DNA from: Aradus depressus | Taxonomy: Eukaryota > Arthropoda > Insecta > Hemiptera > Aradidae | DNA length: 64,000 nt | NCBI GenBank assembly: GCA_963662175.1 | Contig: OY759224.1 | Location: forward strand, 33,241,489 to 33,305,488 | Reading direction: 5' to 3' | Shown: positions 12,196 through 23,725 of the stretch, one piece after another | Layout of the letters: each line of letters opens with the position of its first letter | Position numbering within the stretch: the first letter of the stretch is position 1 | Translations under genes and position numbers: made by a program | The notes under the pieces: generated by a model | Database searches by the model: none | Told to the model about the DNA's origin: nothing | Seen by the model: the letters and a program-made list of their open reading frames with translations, nothing else

Positions 12196-13090
12196 AGATT
12201 TAATATTTGTTAAAACTGATAGAGAACGACCGGATTATCTGAATCCTACACAAAAATCAAAATAAAAATGTTTTTCAAAAAATTCACGCTATTTAACGGT
12301 TTATACGCTTAATAATTGTTAAAACTGATACGACAGAATCAGATATATCCGAAAAGTCCCATCCGACGGACGACGTGCTCAAGGCTATTTTCAACCTAAG
12401 TGAAATTTCACCTAACGAGGTTTATTTACATAACATACGTCTCATTATCGAGTACCTCACATTCGAAAAATCCCTGGATCATTGCTTAATCTCCCATCCG
12501 AAGGACGACGTGCTCAAAGTTATTTTTAGCTTCCCGATTAAAACATCTGACCTAAGTGCCTCAACTAGATTTCTAAGTGGCGATCCTGAGCTCGGTAGAC
12601 TCCATTCTTGAAATTTCTCGCTTTTTAACGGTTTATAGATTTAATATTTGTTAAAACTGATAGAGAACGACCGGATTATCTGAATCCTACACAAAAATCA
12701 AAATAAAAATGTTTTTCAAAAAATTCACGCTATTTAACGGTTTATAGGCTTAATAACTGTTAAAACTGATACGACAGAATCAGATATATCCGGAAAGTCC
12801 CATCAGAAGGACGACGTGCTCAAGGCTTTCAACCTAAGTGGAAATTGACCTACCCAGGTTTATTTACATAACATACGTCTCATTATCGAGTACCTCACAT
12901 TCGAAAAAGCCCTGGATCATCGCTTAATGTCCCATCCGAAGGACGAAGTGCTCAAAGTTATTTTTCACTTCCCGATTAAAACATCTGACCTAAGTGCCTC
13001 AGCTAGATTTCTAAGTGGCGATCCTGAGCTCGGTAGACTCCATTCTTCAAATTTCTTGCTTTTCAACGGTTTATAGATTTAATATTTGTT
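12196..13090 (+). repeat. 440-bp satellite array, two units
   Basis: Two copies of the satellite seen at 6546-10085, starting near 12196 and 12636, followed by the truncated unit and tail. The lower copy number than in module 1 shows that expansion or contraction happened after module duplication. Confidence 0.9.
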
Positions 13091-13262
13091 AACTGACAGA
13101 GCCATAGAGTGTGCTGGTTTCGGATTATGCCAACGTCAGCACAACGTTCAGACTGACTTTAAATATGGTGACACCGATCCACTATGGAAAAAAAATGCCA
13201 AAAAAAAAAGATGTATGTATAGATATGAACACAAATTAAAACGTGTGTACATTGTGATATAA
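13091..13262 (+). repeat. Module tail, copy 2
   Basis: Near-identical copy of 10086-10255, ending GTACATTGTGATATAA immediately before the third Helitron 5' terminus. Confidence 0.85.
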
Positions 13263-16200
13263 TCTATATTAATAAAGCTGAAACGGGGTTTGATTGTTTG
13301 TTTGTATGTATGTATGTATGTATGTATGTATGTATGTATGTTTGTTCCAGCATCACGCCCAAACCGCTGGACGGATTTTTATGAAACTTCCCATGTAGCA
13401 TTCTTTTGAGCCCAATTGAATAATAGGCTATGTGGCGTCCCAAAATTTTGATCGGGAGGGGGGGTTGTAAGGGGGGCCTAAGTATATAAATAGTGCTAAC
13501 TCATTAACTAATGGTCAAATTGTCATGAAATTTCACCCGTTGTCTTTTTAAAAGCCAAACAGGAAAAAAAGGTGTGTGGCGTCCCAAAGTTTTGAACGGG
13601 AGGGGGGGTTGTGGGGGGGCCTAAGTATAAATATAGAGCTAACTCATGAACTAATGGGCGAATCGTCATGAAATTTCACATGTAGTATTTTTAAAAGCCA
13701 AATAGGAAAAAAAGGTGTGTGGCGTCCCAAAGTTTTGAACGGGAGGGGGGGTTGTGGGGGGGCCTAAGTATAAATATAGAGCTAACTCTTTAACAGTTGG
13801 TCGGATTGTCACGAAGTTTCACAGGTAGTATTCCTGAAGACCAAATAAAAAAAAATAGGCTGTGTGACGGCTCAAAATTTTTTACGGGAGGGGGGTAGTG
13901 GGGGGGCCTAAGTATAAATATAGAGCTAACTCATTAACTAATGGGCGAATCGTCATGAAAAGCTAAATAGGAAAAAAAGGTGTGTGGCGTCCCAAAGTTT
14001 TGAACGGGAGGGAGGGTTGTGGGGGGGCCTAAGTATAAATATAGAGCTAACTCTTTAACGGTTGGTCGGATTGTCACGAAATTTCACATGGAGTATTCCT
14101 GAAGACCAAATAGAAAAATAGGCGGTGTGACGGCTCAAAATGTTTTACGGGAGGGGGGGGGGGGGTAGTGGGGGGGGCCTAAGTTAAATATAGAGCTAAC
14201 TCATTAACTAATGGGCGAATCGTCATGAAATTTCACATGTAGTATTTTTAAAAGCCAAATAGGAAAAAAAGGTGTGTGGCGTCCCAAAGTATTGAACGGG
14301 AGGGGGGGTTGTGGGGGGGCCTAAGTATAAATATAGAGCTAACTCTTTAACGGTTGGTCGGATTGTCACGAAATTTCACATGGAGTATTCCTGAAGACCA
14401 AATAGAAAAATAGGCGGTGTGACGGCTCAAATTTTTTACGGGAGGGGGGAGTGTAGTGGGGGGGCCTAAGTATAAATATAGAGCTAACTCATTAACTAAT
14501 GGGCGAATCGTCATGAAATTTCACATGTAGTATTTTTAAAAGCCAAATAGGAAAAAAAGGTGTGTGGCATCCCAAAGTTTTGAACGGGAGGGGGGGTTGT
14601 GGGGGGGCCTAAGTATAAATATAGAGCTAACTCTTTAACGGTTGATCGTATTGTCATGAATCGGATAGTCATGAATTTCACATGTAGTAGTAGTAACTAT
14701 GTATTCGCTGTGGGGTTCACTGTTGCAAGACATTTACTAGCTGTGATGTCCAGCGTTCCTAATATCGTACTAGCTGTGGGGTCCGCTGTTGCAAGGCACT
14801 TACTAGCTGTAGTGCTCAGCCCCAGCGTTCCTAACTATGTACTGGCTGTGGGGTTCGCTGTTGCAAGGCACCTACAAGACATTTACTAGCTGTGATGCCC
14901 AGCGTTTCTAATTACGTACTAGCTGTGGGGTCTGCTGTTGCAAGGCGCTAGCAGTGTGGCCCAGCGTATTTCACTACGTAGGTACTAGCCGTGGGGTCCG
15001 TCATTGCAAAAGTCATACTAGCTGTGATGCCCTGTGGTTCTAACTACATACTATCTGTGGGGTTCGCAGTTGCAAGGCACCTACTACCTGTAGGGCCCAG
15101 CGTTCCTAAAAACGTACTAGCTGTGGGGTCCGTCGATGCAAAAGCATTCTAGCTGTGATGCCCAGGGTTCCTAATATCGTACTAGCTGTGGGGTCCGTTG
15201 TTGCAAGGCATTTACTAGCTGTAGTGCCCAGCGTTCCTAACTTCGAACTAGCTGTGGGGTCCGCTGTTGCGAGGCACATACTAGCTGTGGTGACCAGCGT
15301 TCCTAACGTTGGTCGGATTGTCACGAAATTTCACATGGAGTATTCCTGAAGGCCAAATAGAAAAATAAGGTGTGTGGCGTTCTAAAGTTTCGAACGGGAG
15401 GGGGGGTTGAGGGGGGCCTAAGTATAAATATAGAGCTAGCTCATTAGCGGTTGGTCGCATTGTCACGAAGTTTCACATGTAGTATTCCTGAAGACCAAAT
15501 AAAAAAAAAAGTGTGTGGCGTCCCAAAAATTTGAACGGGGGGAGGGGGGGGGGGGTAGGCCTAAGTATAAATATAGTGCTAACTCTTCAAAGATTGGTCG
15601 GATTGTCAAAAAATTTCACATGTAGTATTTTTAAAAGCCAAATAGAAATATAAGATGTGTGGCGACCCAAAGTTTTGAACGGGAGGGGAGGTTGTGGGGA
15701 TAGGCCTAAGTATAAATATAGTGCTGGCTCATTAACGGTTGGTCAGATTGTCACGAAATTTCACATGTAGTATTTCTGAAAGTCAAATAGGAAAATAGGC
15801 GGTGTGACGGCTCAAAATTTTGTACGGGAGGGGGGGTAGTGGCGGGGGGGCCTAAGTATAAATATAGTGCTAGCTCAATAACGGTTGGTCGTATTGTCAT
15901 GGAATTTCACATGTAGTATTCTTAAAAGCCAAATAGAAATATAGGGTGTATATGTCACAAAATTTTGAACGGGAGGGTGGGTTGATGGGGGCCTAAGTAT
16001 AAGTATAGTGATGTCATTAACGGATGATCGGATTGTCACGAAATTTCACATGTAGTATTCATAAAGGCCAAATAGAAAAATAGGGTGTGACGTCAAAAAA
16101 TTGTGAACGGGAGGGGGGGTATGGGGGTAGGCCTAAATTTGAAGATAGTGATAGGTCATTAACGGATGATCGGATTGTCATGGAATTTCACATGTACTAT

Positions 16201-17740
16201 TATTGATGGCCAAATAGAAAAATACACTAGCTGTGATGCCCAGTGGTTCTAACTACGTACTAGCTGTGGGGTCCGCCGTTACAAAAACATACTAGCTGTG
16301 ATGCCCAGCGTTTCTAACTAGGTACTAGCGGTGGGGTCCGCCGTTGCAGAACACATACTAGCTGTGATGCTGAGCGTTTCTAACTACGTACTAGCTGTTG
16401 GGTCCGCCGTTGCAAAACACATACTAGCTGTGATGCCCAGTGGTTCTAACTACATACTAACTGTGGGGTCCGCTGTTGCAAAGCACTTAATAGCTGTAGG
16501 GCCCAGCGTTCCTAAAAACGTACTATCTGTGGGGTCCGCTGTTGCAAGGCACTTACTAGCTGTGATGCCCAGCGTTCCTAATTACGTACTAGCTGTGGGG
16601 TCCGCTGTTGCGAGGCACATACTAGCTGTGATGCCCAGCGTTCCTAAAAACGTACTAGCTGTGGGGTCCGCCGTTGCAAAAACATACTAGCGGTGATGCC
16701 CAGCGTTTCTAATTAGGTACTAGCGGTGGGGTCCGCCATTGCAGAACACATACTAGCTGTGATGCTGAGCGTTTCTAACTACGTACTAGCTGTGGGGTCC
16801 GCCGTTGCAAAAACATACTAGCGGTGATGCCCAGCGTTTCTAATTAAGTACTAGCGGTGGGGTCCGCCGTTGCAGAACACATACTAGCTGTGATGCTGAG
16901 CGTTTCTAACTACGTACTAGCTGTGGGGTCCGCCGTTGCAAAAACATACTAGCTGTGATGCCCAGCGTTTCTAATTAGGTACTAGCGGTGGGGTCCGCCG
17001 TTGCAAAAACATACTAGCGGTGATGCCCAGCGTTTCTAATTAGGTACTAGCGGTGGGGTCCGCCGTTGCAGAACACATACTAGCTGTGATGCTGAGCGTT
17101 TCTAACTACGTACTAGCTGTGGGGTCCGCCGTTGCAGAACACATACTAGCTGTGATGCTGAGCGTTTCTAACTACGTACTAGCTGTGGGGTCCGCTGTTG
17201 CAAGGCACTTACTAGCTGTGATGCTGAGCGTTTCTAACTACGTACTAGCTGTGGGGTCCGCTGTTGCAAGGCACTTACTAGCTGTGATGCCCAGCGTTCC
17301 TAATTTCGTACTAGATGTGGGGTCCGCTGTTGCGAGGCTCATACTAGCTGTGGTGACCAGCGTTCCTAACTACGTACCTGCTGTGGGGTCCGCCGTCGCA
17401 AGGCACATACTAGCTGTGATGCCCAGCGTTTCTAACTACGTACTAGCTGTGGTGCCCAGCGTTGCAAGGCACATACTAGCTGTGGTCAAAACGTTCTTAT
17501 GTACGCACTGGCTAGGACGTCCAGCGATGCTAAGTATTCACTAGCTGTCGTTTCCGCAGTTGAAAGGCGCATACTAGCTGTGGTGCCCAGGGATCCTAAA
17601 AAATTACTAGCGTTACTACAGTTGAATTCCGTATGAATAATTAAAAATTATAACATCACTGTCGAGGAACTGAATAGCCTTATAGGAGATATTGGGAGAA
17701 ATGTCAAAGTTCCCCGGGCAACGCCGGGTATTATTGCTAG
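13263..17740 (+). mobile_element. Third Helitron module with true 3' end
   Basis: 5' end at 13263, TATG microsatellite at about 13302-13340, 147-bp G-rich units to about 14690, 66-bp units to about 15310, diverged 147-bp units at 15310-16220, then 66-bp units at 16220-17610. It ends with hairpin 17713-17728 and TTATTGCTAG at 17731-17740, followed by T. This is the only copy with the canonical CTAG end. The repeated alternation of the two minisatellites shows an internal duplication. Open frames at 16331-16690 and 17053-17544 are repeat-derived. Confidence 0.88.
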
Positions 17741-17990
17741 TTTTTCTATAAAATCCAAGAAGCAACTGAATTAGTAAATGAATAATATGAATGCATTTTC
17801 TTTTTAAAACAAATGAGTAGAAAACAAAATCAGCTGTTCTTGAATTAGTGTAGAGGTGTGAATGGTGTGTGGTCAGGGTTGAGATGTGAAGGTGGACAGA
17901 GAGTTGTGTTTAGGGTTAAGATATGATGAAGTAGGTGTGAACTAACAGTAAGATTGATGCGCAAAGAAGGTACTGTTATTAGAAAGTTTT
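17741..17990 (-). repeat. Family C repeat, right half
   Basis: Reverse complement of the 20520-20790 segment of the intact family C copy (CAGCTGTT..., AAATCCAAGAAGCAACTGAA, AAAGAAGGTACTGTTATT). It starts exactly at the Helitron 3' end. Confidence 0.8.
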
Positions 17991-18336
17991 GAAGCCAACG
18001 CCGCTTCCATGGTCCCCCACCCCCCTTTCTCAGCACATTTGGCAGAAAATTAATAGCTGTGCTCCTTATGGGGTTTTAAATTCAAATATACAAATTCGTC
18101 TTTTTTTTTTTTTTTTTTGTAGGAACGTCTCAGACAGTCCTAATGAAAGGAACGGTTCTAGTTTTCGTTTTGTTGTTTTCCGTATGCTGGAACCAAATAG
18201 AACGAGCACGTTATTAATTGGCGAAATAGTGGCGTGTACAACAATTTGATGCCGTTTGAGAGGAGCTACGTGTTTATTTTTTTAATCTTTATGTTTATTA
18301 TTATTTAAATTTAATATTTTCCCTTTGTTTAGTGTA
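17991..18336. other. Mixed spacer with family B fragment and T-run
   Basis: Positions about 18035-18100 match reversed family B (AAATTAATAGCTGTGCTCCT). A run of about 17 T ends at 18117. Positions 18118-18336 are unassigned. Confidence 0.5.
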
Positions 18337-18596
18337 TATCGTCACCTTAATACTACAACTAGACAGCTCGAAATTATTAGTTTTGAGAAAAACGCAAATC
18401 TTTTTTTTTTTATAATCAGCCGTTGTAGAATGACCCAAATTGAACTACTGACATTTTTACATAAGTTCTTAACATAGTTTCTTAGAGTTGTCTACTTCTA
18501 GTACAACAAAGATACCTGCAAAATACAACTAATGGTACAATTATCCCACACATGCCGATTTTCGAGTTATCTGGTTGTAGTATTAAGGTCACGATA
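18337..18596. mobile_element. 260-bp MITE with TA-flanked inverted ends
   Basis: The ends are inverted repeats of about 38 bp: TATCGTCACCTTAATACTAC at the left, GTAGTATTAAGGTCACGATA at the right, with TCGAAA/TTTCGA further in. It fits a small Tc1/mariner-type MITE. There is no coding capacity. Confidence 0.8.
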
Positions 18597-18689
18597 TTAT
18601 AATTTTATTATATATATATATATTCTTTATTTATTATTTTGTACATAACCATATGTTATCGATGTGTATACTTTTTTCTATAATTATTA

Positions 18690-19275
18690 TTATTTTTCAT
18701 TCATATATGAAACATATATTTTTCATTCTATTTCTCTCGGAGATGAGAGGTTCCTTCCTGGCTGCTCTCCTAAAGCCGACTTCATGGAGGCGGTTCCTCA
18801 CAGTCTGGGCTGTAACCACTGTCCCTGAGGATGAAGCTATATCTGCGGCTAGTGCTGGAACGCTAATAGATGGGTTTTTCCTTACTTTTCTAACAAGATG
18901 TCGTGTCTGTCGGGTGGAGAGGGCCTTCGGTCTTCCTGAATGCTTCTTCTTGTCCGTAGTACCCATTTTAAACTTTTTCACAATATACTGCACTGTCGGA
19001 GTGAGGACGATTTATCACTGTACCTATATCACGATAACTCATACCTTGCTTAAACAATTCTACTATAGGATCTTTTGTAGAAGAATCTAATTGTTGTGAT
19101 TTCCGACCCATCTCTCACTACTAGATGAACTAAACTGATCAACATATTTTTATAGCAACAATGTCCTTAATCCTCAACCTCCTATTCAATCATCTCAATA
19201 ATCCCTTTCAATGCTTAATAAAACAAAATATTATCACAATTACTTCTGTACCAATACTTTTTTTGCCTTGAAAAA
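18690..19275 (-). pseudogene. Truncated, frameshifted Tc1-type transposase
   Basis: Translating the minus strand from ATG at about 19110 gives a Tc1 N-terminal helix-turn-helix (MGRKSQQLDSSTKDPIVELF, then GMSYRDIGTVINRP). A frameshift follows near 18990, and the second frame continues with KKHSGRPKALSTRQTRHLVR, then the second helix-turn-helix with TAQTVRNRLHEVGF and the GFRRAARKEPLIS segment. It stops at about 18697, before any DDE catalytic residues. The 5' inverted-repeat remnant CAAGGCAAAAAAAGTATTGG is visible (reverse strand) near 19255-19275. It is a dead transposon fragment. Confidence 0.85.
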
Positions 19276-19775
19276 TTAGTTTTTTTACATTTTCTTAATT
19301 ATACTTATTTTTAAAAAATTTTTAACTGTTGTTGTTTTAACTTCCGAGAAAGCGGAAACTTAATTTAATACAAATCATTCTAGCTGAGGAAATGTAATTC
19401 CGGTGATTTACCGTGGACTTTATTTCAATTTCTCTCCTGTAAATTTGATAAAGAGAAATACGGATATGAGAAGATACAGATATATGCAGTATGGTCTCTA
19501 ACGACTAATTTATACTCGAGAAACGACAGCACGTTCTCGAGTAATAATTTATGCCATTTGATTAACCTAAGTGAGTAAGGTTTTCCCCAGGTATAATATA
19601 GGCGAGAGACTGCTGAGTATTGAGTTACTCACATTGCTCCTGACTAGACTGACTTAAACAGACTAGGATTTATGCTAGATCAATAATAACGTCTATCATC
19701 TTTGTCATATCGTTTCAACCTCTTCCAAAAACTTCCAATTTAACTAAAATCGTAAAAATAAAAATCGAAAAAATT
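19276..19775. other. Unassigned spacer
   Basis: No gene is recognised. There is a short perfect hairpin, ACTCGAGAA...TTCTCGAGT, at about 19514-19542. Confidence 0.5.
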
Positions 19776-19925
19776 CAGTATAGGGGAAATTATGTAATTG
19801 GTCAAAAATTCAAAGCCGAGTTTTCAATGAAATTTCATGTTTTCCGACCTGTTTTATTCCAAAAATTAGAAAAAAAAATGATGTGTGCCTGTGAACACTC
19901 CCGTTAGAATTAATGTATAGACATG
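19776..19925 (+). repeat. Family B fragment (5' part)
   Basis: Contains AGTATAGGGGAAATTATGTA, then the AATTTCATGTTTTCCGACCT block and the GTGAACAC/CCCGTTAGAA block, as in other plus-oriented family B copies. It is truncated before the modular centre. Confidence 0.75.
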
Positions 19926-19959
19926 GCATTTTATATATAGGTATATATACATATATATT

Positions 19960-20800
19960 GTGGTATAAGAAATTGTGTAAAATAAAAATAATTGAATTAA
20001 TAAAATTAAACAAATGAAATAATAATAATTAAATAAACAATAAATGACCACATTCCCAGTTGAAATTCTATCTCTTTTCTTTTACAAAATTTTGATTTCT
20101 ACAGTAGTTTTTGAAAGGGGCCCTAAAAAAATATCAAAAGTTCAAGACGTGCAATTTGTAATTGCACGTAATTTTTAAATAATTTCAATGAACAAACTTT
20201 TCATTTGAATTTCTGAAGAGATGCCCCAATGTTTTCTAAATTTTGCAAAAATATAAAATCTAATCCAAAGGTTTTCAAATAATCTTACTGGGCCAACAGG
20301 GAAAAGGAATAGAATAGAATTTACGTGAACAAATGAGGTTTATTTTCTTACATCTACATTATAAAATTAAAAACTAAACATTGAAACAAAAATCAGAGGA
20401 AAAATCGTAAAAACTAAATTCTTAAAACTATTTCAATCTTTTTTCTGTTTTATATTTGAGCCATTCTTCAAATTTAAGTTATATATTTTTTGGGCATATA
20501 TACTTTGTAAATATAAATAAATAACAGTACCTTCTTTGCGGATCAATTTTATTGTTAATTCACACCTATTTAGTTCATCACATCTTAATCCTAAACTCAA
20601 CTCTCCATCTTCAATCAGACCTTCTCACCTCAATCCCAGACCTCGACTCGTCTACACTAATTAAAAAACAGCTGATGGCAGTGTTTTGTTGTCTACTTAT
20701 TTGTTTAAAAAAAAAATGCATTCATATTATTTATTTACTAATTCAGTTGCTTCCTGGATTTTATAGAAAAATAAATATAATTAATTTTTTTATTATATAT
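19960..20800 (+). repeat. Family C repeat, intact reference copy
   Basis: Shares long blocks with 43900-44650: TGATTTCTACAGTAGTTTTT, GGGCCCTAAAAAAAT, TTACTGGGCCAACAGGGAAA, and a pyrimidine-rich stretch ending with AAACAGCTGATGGC. There is no reading frame of note. The class is unknown. This copy shows the uninterrupted sequence at the site into which the Helitron block inserted in a sister copy. Confidence 0.8.
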
Positions 20801-20811
20801 ATTTATTCAGA

Positions 20812-21150
20812 ACCTAAGGACGACACCTGTTCATTTTCAGCCAAATTGGTTAAAGGGGATGAGCAAGGCTTAACACAAAAAACTCTAATTATAGAAAACA
20901 TAACACAAATTCTAGTATGAGGATGGGTAACACGGTAACTCCCAGCAGAATGAAAATAGGGACGAAATGGTTAAACTCAAAACCCCAAATAACTGCCGAT
21001 GTAATGAATTTATCGCGACGCAAAATTGAGTATGAGGATTTAGGAGCGCCTGTATAGGTCAACGCCAAATCAGTGGACAGGTTTTTGAAGGGGGAGCAAA
21101 AAGTTAATTGATGAATTCGTTTTGGGGAAGTACATTGTCGTTGATTCAAC
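20812..21150 (+). repeat. Family B repeat (3' part)
   Basis: Modules with ACTCTAATTATAG and ATAACTGCCGATGTAATGAA; GGGGAAGTACATTGTCG near 21124-21140; and a following T-rich end. Confidence 0.75.
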
Positions 21151-21545
21151 AAACTACTTTTTTTTCTTTTTTTTTCATCTCGGGACTCGTATCAAGTTCC
21201 CACTTTGAAATTTTGTGAGTGTACACTGCAAATAGGAAGGCAATTTAAATAAAAATAAATAAATACATTTTAAATTGTGTTTAAGAGAATCAAAACTGTA
21301 ATTAAATATTCAAGGCGGAGGGGGCCGCAAATTTTATGTAGCACGCTATGAGACCACAGCAAATGAAAGATCTACTGAGAAGGTTTAAAGTGATACCACG
21401 TTCGTCTCCCTATCTTAATTACATCCAGAGATATATGTGCATAGCAGTTAAAAGGACCCTTTTCCGTATAACAGTAGTTATATGATCTAGGAGGCATAAA
21501 AAATGTTGAGTTTTGGTTTCAAGCAATCCTCTCAATAAATATTAT
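21151..21545. other. Unassigned AT-rich spacer
   Basis: No gene or repeat boundary recognised. Confidence 0.45.
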
Positions 21546-21547
21546 AT

Positions 21548-22165
21548 TAAATGGGTAATTCACCGGCAATATACTTCCCCAGAACGAATTAATTAATTAA
21601 ATGTTTGCTATCATTCGAATAACAGTAGACCGTTTGCGCCAATATTCAAAAGTTTACTTACACAGAGGCTCCTAATTCCTCATACTAAATTTTGTGTCGC
21701 ATCAATCATTACATCAGCAGTTATTGGGGGTTCTGCTGAAAATTAATAAGTGTCATCCTTATGAGGCTTTGAATTTAAATATGAAATTGTGTGTCAATAC
21801 AATCATTACAACGGCAGTTATTAGAGTTTTTGTGTTAAGCCTCCCCCTTAATCCCCCCTCCCCTTTGGCCGATTTGGCTGGAAATCGATACATACATATA
21901 AACTTTCGTGTCGATACATTCATTCTATCGATAGTTATTTATGTTATTGAGTTAGATAGGCCTCTAATCCTCCCTTCCCTTTGGTCGATTTGGCTTTAAA
22001 AACAATAGTTGTCGCGTTATGGACGGTTCTGGATTTACATATAAAATTTCGTGTCGATACATTCATTCTATCGGCAGTTATCGTGTTCACAGACACACTA
22101 ACACACAGAATTTTGTTTTCTTCATATTTTAAATGTGTAGGTCGGAAAATACAAAACATTTGCTA
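21548..22165 (-). repeat. Family B repeat, nearly complete
   Basis: Begins with GGTAATTCACCGGCAATATAC (hairpin end) and CTTCCCCAGAACG, contains three modules, and ends near the GTAGGTCGGAAAATAC block. Good reference for the family length (about 620 bp here). Confidence 0.8.
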
Positions 22166-22655
22166 AATTTCATCTAAATCAGAGTATATTTGAGGTTTTT
22201 TGTCATATTGATATGAAACAGTAGCATAAATTTATTAAAATTTTCTTTAAAAACTGAGAAAATTGATACAAAACAAGTGAAATAATGGCATATTGTTTCA
22301 TTGTATTACATAACAACTTTCGAGACCCCCCATAGAGGTATTTTGTAATTATGGATGGCCCTAAAATTTAACATTAAAAATGAAATACATAAAGAAATAT
22401 AATTATTTTCTGTGGTGGAAAGTAATTTTCCAAGATCTGTAGACGAAATGAGAAGCCAAACGGGTGAAGCCTTTTGGGGAATTAATTTCAGTTGAGCCGT
22501 CAAGGGATAGAGTAGTAATTTTAAGGTTAACTTTAATAGAATACTAAAATAAAATAAATGATCAAAACATAATCAGATCTTCTAGTAAAAAAAATATAAG
22601 CAAGATTACTTGTACAAGTGCACGGAATTTACCATAGGGCTTAGGGAAGGTTGGG
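22166..22655. other. Unassigned AT-rich spacer
   Basis: No gene, repeat end or RNA feature recognised. Confidence 0.45.
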
Positions 22656-23725
22656 CGATAATACTAAGTAGAGGGGATGTTATCTAATTGTTGAGATATC
22701 CAATGTCAAGTTTTCACGGGAATTTCGTGTTTTCCAACACCCTGATTGTGTGAACACGATAACTCCCGATAGTATAAGTGTATCAACATTAAATTTTATA
22801 GGTGAATCCAGAACCCCTTAAGGGCCATCTATTTTTTTCTTATTTCTTCCTGCGGAGCTACGGTCCTGAAATAACCCGGGCCTCCGTCACAATCCTCCTC
22901 CATTCGTCTCTACCTAAAACCTTCTTTCTCCATCCTCTGATGCCCAACACTCGGAGATCCGCCTCGACATTGTCCAGCCACCGGAGTCTAGGTCTTTCTC
23001 TTCTCCTGGCCTACCATAGAGGGCCTGTTTAGGGAGTCTTCCTCCTTCTATTCTCTCTACGTGGCCCAACCAATGTAATCTCGCCTGCTTGATCACGGAC
23101 ACCAGGTCGGATTCCCCGTAGAGGTCTCTCAATTCTCTGTTCTTCCGGATACGCCACCTAAGTACTTTCCGTTCCCACAGTAGCAGAATATCTTCATTTT
23201 CTTTTGTTTTTCACCTGTGTAAGTCAAAATACAACGGACAATGGTTTTATAGACAATTAGCTTGGCCCTCCACGTTAATGTGCGGAACTTGAGTATTCTT
23301 TGGACAGCAAATAGACATCAGTTCCCTGCAGCAATGCGTCCTCTTATTTCCTGGCTAAAGTCATTATCATCTGTGATCAGAGTGCCTAACTGAATTTTAA
23401 TTTGCTGACTACTGGAAATTGGTGCTCATTTATAGAAATTACTTCAAGAGCGTCTTGGTCAGGGTTCCGTGAGGTCTTCATGTACACGGTCTTATCTACA
23501 TTCAAATGAAGACCACGTTTTTCTGCTTATCCTCCAAATTCCTATAGAGCCTAGAGAGGCTTAACACAAAAACTTTAATAATTGCCGTTGCAATGAATGT
23601 ATCGACACAAAATTGCAATTTTCAGCGGAATCGACAGGAGGGAAAAGGGGATCAGAAAGAGACTCAACTTAAAAATCCCAATAACTGTCGATGTAGTGAA
23701 TGTTTCGACAAGAAATTTTCTATAT
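22656..23725 (+). repeat. Family B repeat interrupted by a LINE fragment
   Basis: Positions 22656-22830 carry the 5' part of family B. Positions 23555-23725 carry two further modules (GCCGTTGCAATGAATGTATC, TGTCGATGTAGTGAATG). The LINE piece at 22835-23550 lies between them. Confidence 0.75.
22835..23550 (-). pseudogene. Decayed LINE reverse-transcriptase C-terminal fragment
   Basis: On the minus strand, short frames read KTVYMKTSRNPDQDALEVIS near 23450-23500 and, with interruptions, RDLYGESDLVSVIKQARLHW followed by LGHVERIEGGRLPKQALYGR (22914-23132). The HWxGHVxRMxxxRLPKxALxGRP signature is characteristic of the C-terminus of non-LTR retrotransposon ORF2 proteins. Several stops and frame changes show it is dead. 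Confidence 0.8.

Larger units (their letters stand above)
3573..17740 (+). mobile_element. Composite Helitron-type insertion with three tandem modules
   Basis: Three 5' termini reading TCTATATTAATAAAGCTGAA, each preceded by A, lie at 3573, 10256 and 13263. A proper 3' terminus lies at 17713-17740: GC-rich hairpin CCCGGGCAACGCCGGG, short spacer, CTAG, then T. This matches Helitrons: TC start, hairpin plus CTRR end, insertion between A and T, no inverted ends. Modules 1 and 2 also contain the hairpin, but it ends CTAT and runs on into a 440-bp satellite and a common tail before the next 5' end. No Rep/helicase gene is visible, so the element is non-autonomous. Sequences flanking 3572 and 17741 are the two halves of one family C repeat, so the block behaves as a single insertion, possibly expanded later. 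Confidence 0.85.

Noticed and set aside
18653..19090. 145-codon plus-strand frame
   Set aside because: It is the antisense shadow of the Tc1 transposase remnant.
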